Positions 21,102 to 29,704 of a stretch of DNA of 53,271 nt are shown piece by piece. The position numbers were made by a program, and so were the translations under genes. Source of the stretch: Fragilaria crotonensis (Eukaryota; Bacillariophyta; Fragilariophyceae; Fragilariales; Fragilariaceae); the NCBI GenBank assembly GCA_022925895.1, contig JAKSYS010000433.1, forward strand, positions 1 to 53,271, written 5' to 3'. The first letter of the stretch is position 1, and each line of letters starts with the position of its first letter. The notes under the pieces were generated by a model. It did no database searches. It saw only the letters and a program-made list of their open reading frames with translations, and was not told where the DNA came from.

Positions 21102-21596
21102 ATGCCTGACCCAGACACCGCGTTGGACGGAATCGGTTCGTTGATTCGAATGACTGGTTTCACTGTCCCTTCCCGAGCACGCTTTGTTGGAGAGACGATG
21201 GTAACAGCTTCACTTGCATCCCTGACGGTTGGTATCGTGTGTGGGAATATCGGTTCCATGATTCCTTCGGTCGGTCCGTTGGTTCCATTTCTGTTTGGTA
21301 GTTGGTTCGGCTATTCGGTAGGATTGGTCTCACACTGGCGTACGTCGCAAGACTTGGCCAAAAAGTACGCAAGAATGTACCCGTCGCTCATGCTATATGC
21401 ACTCAATCATCAAGCATGGGATCTTGGTTCCGAACCTGTGGCACAACATGATGAGCCTCTGGAGGAGTGGATCACCAAAGGCGGTTTGGCCCGTACAACT
21501 GTCAGCATTCTCGCAGCGCAGTCCTTGAAGTCATGTGTGCGTGACATTGAGAAACGCGGACGAGACAAGGCAGCTGAAGAGTACTTTAATGATTAA
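21102..21596 (+). CDS. Small two-helix membrane protein, unknown function
   Basis: A 164-residue protein. I chose the ATG at 21102 (context CAAAAATGCC) as the first in-frame ATG. After a soluble N-terminus (PDPDTALDGIGSLIRM), two hydrophobic stretches follow at about residues 33-60 and 61-80 (GETMVTASLASLTVGIVCG, then VGPLVPFLFGSWFGYSVGLV). A soluble C-terminal half contains QDLAKKYARMYPSLMLYALN and a charged helix ending in EEYFND. No presequence is evident. I recognise no named family. Confidence 0.7.
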   Translation: MPDPDTALDGIGSLIRMTGFTVPSRARFVGETMVTASLASLTVGIVCGNIGSMIPSVGPLVPFLFGSWFGYSVGLVSHWRTSQDLAKKYARMYPSLMLYALNHQAWDLGSEPVAQHDEPLEEWITKGGLARTTVSILAAQSLKSCVRDIEKRGRDKAAEEYFND

Positions 21597-21733
21597 GCGA
21601 GACGACAACAATGATCTTAATTTTAATGCACCCTGGCTGCCGAGAATCAGAGTATCAGTTTTGGAATAATGAGGCTATAGGATAACGATATGATGGAGTA
21701 CGGTCGGCAGGTAGTGCGTCTATCGATTGGTGC

Positions 21734-22869
21734 CTACTCAATGGGGCATTTAAACACTGTTCCACCTACTGGGTCGACATCTGTGGTGCATTTCAGCTTC
21801 ACCAACTCCTCAAGACGATCCTTATTTGACAGGTCACCACAATCGTTCCACACAGTTCCATCAGGTCTGGCCCGTAAAAAGCAGATGTCTGGATCGACTC
21901 CCACTGCTATTGCGCGTCCTCGAATGAAGGGTAGTATAACGGCAGCAAGGAACTGCTCCGAATGAAGGGCACGGCGTGCTTGGTACACATAATAATCTAG
22001 TCGTGAAAATCTTCCAGTTGCCCAAACCTCGGTGGCCTCGTAGGGTCCATAGAACATTCGATCGTTGACTGGCCACAGCGAAAAGCCAGGAATCACGGAC
22101 TGGTTGTTGAATGTATCAAAAGCTCCTTCTGGGGCTGTCCTAAAAATATCAATTGGTGTCAAATACACCACATCGGCGCGCATCATGGCGACACGTTCGT
22201 ACTTGATGCTATGCGACGAAGCATGCTTCGCCATATGATCCCATGCTGCTGAAATCGAATACCACATTTTGATTATGTTCACATAGGTCTCAACAGTGTA
22301 GGTTACCTCATCGCCGTAGAAAGGATTTTTCTCCTCCGTTCCATTGTTTCGGATCTTCTGCAGAAGACTGCTGTGCTTTTTCTCAAATGCTTCTGACGTG
22401 TCTAGACGAAGCCCACATGAGGCAGTGGCCGACCAGCCTGGAGTGCAATAGTATGGACAGCGTCTCGAAGAAGGTATACATCCTCGGGCGTAATGTGGCC
22501 TCCCTTGCCGGATCTGGACGGAGGTTCGTAAGTGATGTTGTAGAAATGGACAAAGTAATCACAATCGTATTGAATGTTGGGAATGATAATGTTCGCAATC
22601 ATTGACGGAAGCACCAGGCGCTTGAATGCTCGGGGAAGGCCAAAGAAATTCAATGCACACCGACGCCGCAAGAGCTGTGAATCTTTAAAAGTCTTACTTG
22701 TCACATTAAAAACGAGAGCTGAAGATGGAACATCTGGCAGCTGCGAAGAAATCGTGCCAGGAACTTGGGTACATGATTTGAATGATATTAAGAGGGGCAC
22801 GGAAATAGCGACGGCGCAGCACCAGCACCGAAGGATCCTTCTCGTATGCTGGCGTGAAGACTGCTTCAT
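21734..22869 (-). pseudogene. Broken paralog of the 24938-26071 membrane protein
   Basis: It is homologous to the intact gene at 24938-26071 from RRRCALNFFGLPRAFKRL to the C-terminus, with scattered substitutions. Its first ~60 residues are unrelated (a different signal anchor from ATG 22869). One base is missing compared with the paralog just after HVGFV: GTC CTA GAC becomes GTC TAG, so a stop falls at 22404-22402. The reading frame then continues one base over through MWYSIS, VVYLTPIDIF and RMFYGPYEAT to a stop at 21734. The rest of the frame is intact, so the break is recent or a base error. As it stands the full-length protein cannot be made. Confidence 0.85.
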
Positions 22870-23437
22870 TGTCTCATCGTTCGTTCGATGGTTCTAATGT
22901 GAACGTAATGGGTGAAAGTCGTAGGACAACGTGTGAGGATTAAGGATGAAGCGTATAGCCATGTGAGTCACGGCCATCCGTTAAGGCGTTGGTGCGTGCT
23001 TGCTGCTGAATGATTATGACCTCAACCGTATGTATTATTGTATGTATGGATACGATATGCCTCTGAGTTTCATGTGTGGACTGTGGTACGAGTACTGGCG
23101 TACTTTACCGCTATTTGACGTATGTGACACTGATATGCATACATGATATGGGCGGATATCATACCAGTTTTAACAGAGTCGTACATCTACGGTGTACTGC
23201 AGTACTCCAGTACTGGAATATTAGAAAACAGTAATCCGGGCTCTCTTTATCTTAACCAGTCGTATCATAGTTTGGTTGGGCAGCCGATACTCTGATTGAA
23301 CGTCCAAGCCATCTCGTGACTGAAGTATCACCGTCGTTCACCACATTGACCGAGGAGCTTTCTCTGGTATGACCGTTTGTAATAAGGTAGTTCAGGAGTT
23401 GTACTGAGTACTGAAGTACCTGGTTTTATCGTGGACA
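22870..23437. other. Spacer upstream of the G-patch gene
   Basis: About 570 nt between divergent genes, the copy-1 paralog (-) and GPKOW (+). It has GTACTGGAGTAC-like strings near 23195-23220 and no coding signal. Confidence 0.4.
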
Positions 23438-24904
23438 ATGATTGACCCAAGTAACAACGATACAAAGGTGGCCTTTTCATTGTCCACCAACAAGAAGGCA
23501 AAGGTCGAACCGTTGTCAACTTTACCAGCTTTTCAACATGATAACGATGAATCGAAGAAAGAGCGCCGAGAACGGATTCGAGCCGAGCGTAGCGAGGAAC
23601 CGCTCGTCATTCCTCTGCAAGAATCCGACAAGATGACGTTCCTGGAGATGCGGAAACACAAGACACAGGATGAACTTGCGGCGGAGGCTTTGACGCAAGC
23701 TGCCGTGGAACGATTTTCCGGAAACAATACGACAACCTCAGGAACCACAAACTTTTCCGCGAATGGAGGTTTCGTCATTTCATCAGGTCAGAACACCAAC
23801 CTCGCTGTCGCTGCAGTGGACAACAGTATTGATAAGGACAAACAACATTACCTGAAAGAACTAGAGAGATTACCAGATGAGGCTGATGATGATGCATACG
23901 ACCGTGTTCCCATTTCTGAATTTGGAGCCGCGCTTCTTCGGGGGATGGGATGGAACGGGGGAGAGGAGTCGTCCTCAAAGGCGCCTCCACCTCCCGCCAT
24001 GCGACCACATCGGTTGGGATTGGGAGCGACTCCTAAGATACTCGTCCCGAACGCAATCCCCGGGAAAATGCGGACCGCAGATCAAGTGAAACGCGACGAA
24101 AAGTTATTGGCACAGCAAGCGGGTTTCGACAAGCAACGCCAAGAACGAATGGCACAGGATAAGCAAATGACGTTGCAAATCAAAAGTCTCGTGTATTGCC
24201 AAGACCGGCGCGCCAAGGTCATTCAACTGAATGGAGTCCCCGGCTTGAATCGAGTCCTGGTTCAATTCGAACATTCGACGAGCACCACCAGTGTCAAGAA
24301 AGGTGAATTATCCCTTATTCCTAGGTCCGATCTCGACAAGCGACCATTCCACGAAGACGAGCTCGAAGTTAGTGGCACAGAGCAGCTCGAACGTACTTTA
24401 CCAGTTCCAGACAGGAATAAGCAGGTTCCCGAAACTGTTCGCAGCAAAAATGACGTCACAGGTAGCCGAAAGCGTCGACACGAAGCAAGCGAGAACGACA
24501 ATAGTTTGAAAGAAACGCGCCGCCAACATGACGATAGACGATGGGTTATACCCAATATTCGAGTTCGGGTTATAACCAAGAAACTAGGTTCGGATTACTA
24601 CAAGGAAAAAGGGATTGTGGTCGACGTTACTCATTTTGGGGGTGTCGCGACGCTACAAATGCCAAATGGGCGGGTGCTCGATAAGGTTCCTGAGCGATAC
24701 ATCGAGACGGCTCTTCCAAAGGTGGGTGGCAATGCCATCGTTCTCTCTGGAAAATCAAAGTTTGCGAAGGGGACATTGCTGGAGCGAGACTCCAAGTCGG
24801 GCAAGGGTGTCATCCAGGTGTTTGACGACATGAGCATATTGAAACTCTCGTTGGATGATTTGGCAGAATGGGTCGGTCCGCTGGATGACGATATGATGGA
24901 GTAG
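23438..24904 (+). CDS. GPKOW: GPKOW/Spp2-type G-patch spliceosome factor
   Basis: A 488-residue single-exon gene from the ATG at 23438. A Lys/Arg-rich N-terminus includes a basic stretch (KKERRERIRAER). The Spp2/G-patch core is at about residues 150-205: YDRVPISEFGAALLRGMGW, then RPHRLGLGATPK. Two KOW-like beta modules follow: one around residues 247-290 (YCQDRRAKVIQLNGVPGLNR), one near 367-420 (WVIPNIRVRVITKKLGSDYY, then KGIVVDV and VPERYIETALPK). A final KOW-like element is KSKFAKGTLLERDSKSGK. In human and yeast this protein binds and activates the DEAH helicase PRP2/DHX16 during spliceosome activation. The gene ends 33 nt from the convergent gene at 24938, and its last ~20 nt have a copy near 21680. 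Confidence 0.92.
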   Translation: MIDPSNNDTKVAFSLSTNKKAKVEPLSTLPAFQHDNDESKKERRERIRAERSEEPLVIPLQESDKMTFLEMRKHKTQDELAAEALTQAAVERFSGNNTTTSGTTNFSANGGFVISSGQNTNLAVAAVDNSIDKDKQHYLKELERLPDEADDDAYDRVPISEFGAALLRGMGWNGGEESSSKAPPPPAMRPHRLGLGATPKILVPNAIPGKMRTADQVKRDEKLLAQQAGFDKQRQERMAQDKQMTLQIKSLVYCQDRRAKVIQLNGVPGLNRVLVQFEHSTSTTSVKKGELSLIPRSDLDKRPFHEDELEVSGTEQLERTLPVPDRNKQVPETVRSKNDVTGSRKRRHEASENDNSLKETRRQHDDRRWVIPNIRVRVITKKLGSDYYKEKGIVVDVTHFGGVATLQMPNGRVLDKVPERYIETALPKVGGNAIVLSGKSKFAKGTLLERDSKSGKGVIQVFDDMSILKLSLDDLAEWVGPLDDDMME

Positions 24905-24937
24905 GGTTATACTGCTACTGCGTAAATCCATTAACGC

Positions 24938-26071
24938 CTACTCCATGGGGCATTTAAACACCGTTCCACCGACCGGGTCGACATCTGTGGTACAGTTCAG
25001 TTTCACCAATTCCTCAAGGAGGTCCTTATTCGACAGTCCACCACAATCGTTCCACACGGATCCGTCAGGTCTGGCGCGTAAAAAGCAGATGTCTGGATCG
25101 ACTCCCACTGCTATTGCACGTTCGCGAATGACAGGTAGTATAACGGCATCAAGGAATTGCTCTGAGTGCAGTGCTCGGTGTGATTGGTACACATAACCAT
25201 CGAGTCGCGAAAATCTGCCTGTTGCCCATATCTCGGTGGCCTCGTAGGGTCCATAGAACATTCGATCATTGACAGGCCACAGTGAAAAGCCAGGGATCAC
25301 GGACTGGTTATTGAATATGTCGAAAGCTCCTTCTGGTGCTGACCTGAAGATATCTATTGGTGTCAAATACACCACATCGGTGCGCATCATGGCGACACGT
25401 TCGTATTTGATGCTATGCAAAGACGCATGATTTACCATGCTATTCCATGCTCTTGAAATCGAATACCACATTTTGATAATGTTCACATAGGTCTCAACAG
25501 TGTAGGTTACCTCATCGCCGTAGAAAGGATTTTTCTCCTCCGTTTCATTGCTTCGGATCTTCTGCAGAAGACTGCTGTGCTTTTTCTCAAATGCTTCTGA
25601 CGTGTCTAGGACGAAGCCCACATGAGGCAGCGGCCGACCAGCCTGGAGAGCAATAGTATGGACAGCGTCTTTAAGAAGATATACATCCTCGGGCGTAACG
25701 TGACCTCCCTTGCCGGATCTGGATGGAGGTTCATAAGTGATATTGTAGAAATGGACAAAGTAATCACAATCGTATTGAATGTTGGGAATGATAACGTTCG
25801 CAATCATCGACGGAAGGACCAGGCGCTTGAATGCTCGGGGAAGGCCAAAGAAATTCAATGCGCACCGACGCCGTGAGGCATTAAATTCTGATGACCTATC
25901 TGTAGACATTGTACGGTGCTCCCCTTTTGAAGCGATGCTAGGATGTGTCCGAGACATTGTTGCCAAGGACCACCATAGCAATTGTTGAATCGCAACGAGT
26001 AAAGCAAAGCAAACGTTCACTGTCGGTCTTTGACGCGTGGATTGTCTTGCAGTGTCGCGAGGTCGGATCAT
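24938..26071 (-). CDS. Type II membrane protein, glycosyltransferase-like, unnamed family
   Basis: A 377-residue protein from the ATG at 26071 (context AAATGATCC). A single hydrophobic signal anchor lies at about residues 18-38 (VNVCFALLVAIQQLLWW), then a lumenal domain. It starts with RRCALNFFGLPRAFKR and contains IPNIQYDCDYFVHFYN, RVAMMRTDVVYLTPIDIF (a TDxVY segment like the DxD region of Golgi glycosyltransferases), DRMFYGPYEATEIWATGRF and a Cys-containing tail (CFLRARPDG, WNDCGGL, FKCPME). A Golgi/ER glycosyltransferase role is plausible by architecture but not proven; similar sequences occur in diatoms as multigene families of unknown function. It is the intact partner of the broken copy at 21734-22869. 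Confidence 0.75.
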   Translation of the reverse strand: MIRPRDTARQSTRQRPTVNVCFALLVAIQQLLWWSLATMSRTHPSIASKGEHRTMSTDRSSEFNASRRRCALNFFGLPRAFKRLVLPSMIANVIIPNIQYDCDYFVHFYNITYEPPSRSGKGGHVTPEDVYLLKDAVHTIALQAGRPLPHVGFVLDTSEAFEKKHSSLLQKIRSNETEEKNPFYGDEVTYTVETYVNIIKMWYSISRAWNSMVNHASLHSIKYERVAMMRTDVVYLTPIDIFRSAPEGAFDIFNNQSVIPGFSLWPVNDRMFYGPYEATEIWATGRFSRLDGYVYQSHRALHSEQFLDAVILPVIRERAIAVGVDPDICFLRARPDGSVWNDCGGLSNKDLLEELVKLNCTTDVDPVGGTVFKCPME

Positions 26072-26916
26072 TTATATGTTGAAATCACGGGATGCAAAGC
26101 TCACAGCACTTGGCAGAACTTCTGTTGTGTCAATGACGGTTTCGTGCTCTGGATTGCGTCGAGGTTCGCAGTGGTGAAAGGATGTTTATTAAAGCGTCTA
26201 GTGATCGAATTTGGAAAGAGTTGGCAGCTCGGTTAGTCGTTTCCAGTTGGATCGCGCTACCCTCGTTCTGGCATTGAAAGGGATAACGCTCCTTCACGGC
26301 AGTGGAATCAATGATGGCAGGATTGTTTCATTCTAGGTGATGCAAGGTCGTCTTTTTGAAGTGCTTTCTCTAGGCAACAGATTCTGTGGAAATGAACGAC
26401 AGCGGCTTTCTGTTGTCAATTGCAACGCAGTGAACAGTTCACACGATGTAGGGTTCATCGATTGATAGCTTATGGTCTTATTTCCATTCCAATCGGGGTT
26501 GGGATGCGCTGCATGTTAAAAGAAGAAAAAGTTTAAAACGTACGATATGCCAGTGAATGATTCCAAAAGCATAAATTGGTGATGTTTACTTGGAAACTTG
26601 AATAATGTGAAGAAAAAACGAATTGACGAGCCCTTTTTAGCTCGGAGTACTGGAGTACAGAATACAGTACTTAACATAAAGGTATTTCGTATTTCCACTA
26701 AGTTACAGCTGCATCAAAATCACTATTTGAAGAAATGAGACGAGAGATGAGTGCACCTGACTCCAGACATCATCGGTCTGGCGACCGTCGGAGTCAGTCA
26801 AGCGTGTTGGACTACGACAGCTCCTCCGCGTATCGTCCGGGTGAATTGTATATAAATGGACTGACGACCATTATCGAAAGGTATTAGAGGTATTGTCAGA
26901 GGTATAAGACGTCCTC
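26072..26916. other. Spacer upstream of PRP3
   Basis: About 840 nt between divergent genes (membrane protein -, PRP3 +). It is AT-rich around 26510-26700. No gene was recognised. Confidence 0.4.
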
Positions 26917-28749
26917 ATGACGGACACGAACGGCAGCCCTGTCCGCAAACGAAAGCGACGATGGGGAGATGCACCGACAACACAACAAGATGAAAATGTT
27001 GTTTCGGCCGTGGTGACAACTGCAGCAGCACAACCCTTGGACGATGCCAAAGCAAAGGCTCTGGCATTGAAAGAATCCGTAGCGGCTCGATTGGCGGCCT
27101 TGAAGGCCAAAAAAGCGGGCGGAGCAGCGTCACTTGGCATTATTCCTGGCAAACGAGCATTTTCAACAATAGACGAACAAGATCAGAGGGAGGATCAACA
27201 GCCAACCTCGAAAAAGGCTAAAAACTATGATCTTGACATGACAGTTACGGGTCCGACATTTAAGCCCATCGTTGCAGTTCAGAAACCAAAAATTAACCCC
27301 TACTTGGCTCATGTTGAAGAGGAAAATAGAGAAGAGGATCTCGAAGGAATTGATCAACGCCTCCTGCGGGCAAGCAAACCTCGACAGCGTCATAAGCAGA
27401 TGCATTTTATAGAACCAGGTACCTTTATTGAAATCGGTGAGCGGAAGCGTCAAAAGGCTTCCAACGCGTTGCAGAGCGGCTTTGCATCGGGTCGGAAAGC
27501 AGGAACTTACGTGCAATCTGCGGGAATGGCCGATACATATGGACCTGGTGGTGATACTTTGGACGATTACAACCTTGGGATCTTGGCACCGAGAGTGGAT
27601 TGTGGGGATCCCGAAACGATGCCACTTGTGATGGAGTGGTGGGATACGGAGATGCTTCCTTTCAAACTCAGAAAACAGGTTCAGACTCAAGAAAGCGACG
27701 CTTTGCTTAAAAACTCGAAGAAGCAATTGAAAGAACTAGGTACCAAAACGACACCCATTGAAGACGACAAAAAGGAAGATGACATTACAACTCTGGATTT
27801 GGCAGCCTCGTGTTACGAACAAGCAGCGCTGTCATACAGCAAAACTGCTGGATTGGTGCAACACATTGTTCCAATCGGTGCCAAACCCAAACAGGAAGAA
27901 GAAATCAAGGCACCTACACTTTTCTTGACCAAGCGAGAGTTGAAACGCCAACGAAAGTTGCGGCGGGCTGAGAAGCAGCGTGAGCTGCAAGACATGCAAG
28001 CGGCAGGACTCATTCCAGCACCAGAACCCAAACTCACCCTTTCGAACTTTATTCGCGTTTTGGGCGATCAAGCTTACCTGGACCCTTCGCAGATGGAACA
28101 GAAGGTTAACGAACAAGTGCAGGCGAGGCAGAAAGCACACATGGACCGCAACGATGCTAACAAGCTAACGAAAGAGCAACGAGCGGAGAAGCTGGCTCGC
28201 AAGTTGCATGAAGATACCAGTGGTGGCGTTTCTGTAGCTATCTTCTATGTCAAGGACATGTCTCATACGTACCATCGAACTAAGGTTGACCTGAATGCTC
28301 AACAGAATGGCATCTCAGGTGGCACTTTAGAATGCCAGAACCCCTCACTGGCATGTGTGATTTGTGAGGGCGGCCCCAAGGCCATTAAGCGGTACACGCG
28401 ACTGATGCTGGTTCGAATGAAGTGGAAGGGACCAGACGATGAGGAAGACGAAGATGACGATGGCAACGACGACGTTCTGGCGGGAGAAGGTAAACCGCCT
28501 AAGCAAAAGTTCAACCCAGACAACAAGTGTGAATTGGTTTGGACAGGGATGAGTCGAAAGCGGTTATTCAAAGGTTTTCAATTTCAAGTCTGCGATACCT
28601 CCGACACAGCTCGTAAGGTGTTGGCTAATAAGGGAGTCGGACATTACTGGGATCAAGTCATCGCACATGCGAGTGGCCAAGGCGAAACCTTTCACCTAAA
28701 GCTTGCTGGTGATGAGTACGAGAGTGACGGTTCTGACGCAGCCATGTAA
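26917..28749 (+). CDS. PRPF3: U4/U6 small nuclear ribonucleoprotein PRP3
   Basis: A 610-residue single-exon gene from the ATG at 26917. The N-terminus is basic and disordered (SPVRKRKRRWGDAP, the RKRRWG box typical of PRP3). The PRP3 core is at about residues 125-430, with RLLRASKPRQRHKQMHFIEP, MPLVMEWWDTEMLP, LTKRELKRQRKLRRAEKQRE and LSNFIRVLGDQAYLDPSQ. The C-terminal DUF1115 fold follows, with FYVKDMSHTYHRTKVDLNA, CVICEGGPKAIKRYTRLML, LVWTGMSRKRLFKGFQFQVC and ANKGVGHYWD. An acidic insert (DDEEDEDDDGNDD) lies within this domain. PRP3 holds U4/U6 and contacts U6 in the tri-snRNP. This is the second spliceosome gene within 3.5 kb. Confidence 0.96.
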   Translation: MTDTNGSPVRKRKRRWGDAPTTQQDENVVSAVVTTAAAQPLDDAKAKALALKESVAARLAALKAKKAGGAASLGIIPGKRAFSTIDEQDQREDQQPTSKKAKNYDLDMTVTGPTFKPIVAVQKPKINPYLAHVEEENREEDLEGIDQRLLRASKPRQRHKQMHFIEPGTFIEIGERKRQKASNALQSGFASGRKAGTYVQSAGMADTYGPGGDTLDDYNLGILAPRVDCGDPETMPLVMEWWDTEMLPFKLRKQVQTQESDALLKNSKKQLKELGTKTTPIEDDKKEDDITTLDLAASCYEQAALSYSKTAGLVQHIVPIGAKPKQEEEIKAPTLFLTKRELKRQRKLRRAEKQRELQDMQAAGLIPAPEPKLTLSNFIRVLGDQAYLDPSQMEQKVNEQVQARQKAHMDRNDANKLTKEQRAEKLARKLHEDTSGGVSVAIFYVKDMSHTYHRTKVDLNAQQNGISGGTLECQNPSLACVICEGGPKAIKRYTRLMLVRMKWKGPDDEEDEDDDGNDDVLAGEGKPPKQKFNPDNKCELVWTGMSRKRLFKGFQFQVCDTSDTARKVLANKGVGHYWDQVIAHASGQGETFHLKLAGDEYESDGSDAAM

Positions 28750-28892
28750 CCCACAGTTTTGACTTAGGCTACGACTCCAACTACACTAATGTTGTGTGCT
28801 TTGTAGCTCGCTATTATATATATGCACAATCTCTATCGGCAAATCTCTATGGTAAGGGATGATATGAACAAGGAGCTGTATGTCCAGCTTTC

Positions 28893-29704
28893 TTATAAAC
28901 GCGACACAGTCGTCTCGTTCGTGGAAAACGATTGAGCAAGTTTGTCTTGGTGTTGGGACAGGAAATCCACCCACTCTGCCCAATGTTCCTTTCTCGCATA
29001 ATCAAAAGGGGTATGCCCTCGAACATCTTCGGCTAGCAGCATTTCAGGATGAACTGCTCGCAGTAGAATCTCCATGACCTCTTTGTTCGGACTCGACGTC
29101 CATGCAGCATCGTGAAGGACCGTGCGACCAAAGTCATCTCGCACAGTGACGTTGACTTTGGCCTCTTCCACCATATATTGACAACCGCTGCGTTCCCTCT
29201 CCGGCATGCCATGTGTAGCAGCGATTCGCCAAACTGGTTGCAAGCGTTAAGGGAGTTCTTGTTGAGGGACCGCAGCGTGTCGAGATTCCCACTTCGTACT
29301 GCGTTGACAACGGACACTTCGTACGACGCGAGCTCTTGTTCCGAGGGCTGGGTGAAGGGATGAATCTTCTGCTCCCCAAACTTGTTTTTGCCATTATCCC
29401 CGCGAAGACTTCGCAAGAGCTGTACTGGACTTAATCCTGGAGTTTCATTCAGAGCGTTGCATGACTTGGATGGGCGCATCGAAGCTATCGAAGTTAAATC
29501 CACTTTCGCCAAGGACGGAAGAGACGCTCGACGATGCTTGATGAGAGGATGATCTGCTTCGCGCTCTTCCCGAGCACGTTTCTGTTTAGGCATTGACGAG
29601 TCACAATGGACTACTTCAGAAGTATCTACTGCATGTAGCGAACGCATGCTACTACCACCAACTGTGTGTTTGCGTTTAAGGGGTTGAGTGGGTTGTGTTA
29701 TCAT
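28893..29704 (-). CDS. Ankyrin-repeat protein with a one-base frameshift
   Basis: The start is ATG 29704. The first ~175 residues are Ser/Lys-rich with a basic patch (KQKRAREERE) and lead into ankyrin units: EVSVVNAVRSGNLDTLRSLN, then FGESLLHMACRRGNAAVV. Near 29173-29180 the frame breaks; the next units (YMVEEAKVNVTVRDDFGRT, VLHDAAWTSSPNKEVMEILL, VRGHTPFDYARKEHWAEWVD) continue one base over to a stop at 28893. With one base restored the protein is about 270 residues with three to four ankyrin units, a layout seen in many diatom proteins. No intron explains the shift. It may be a young pseudogene or a base error. A nuclear role is possible from the basic patch. Confidence 0.7.
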
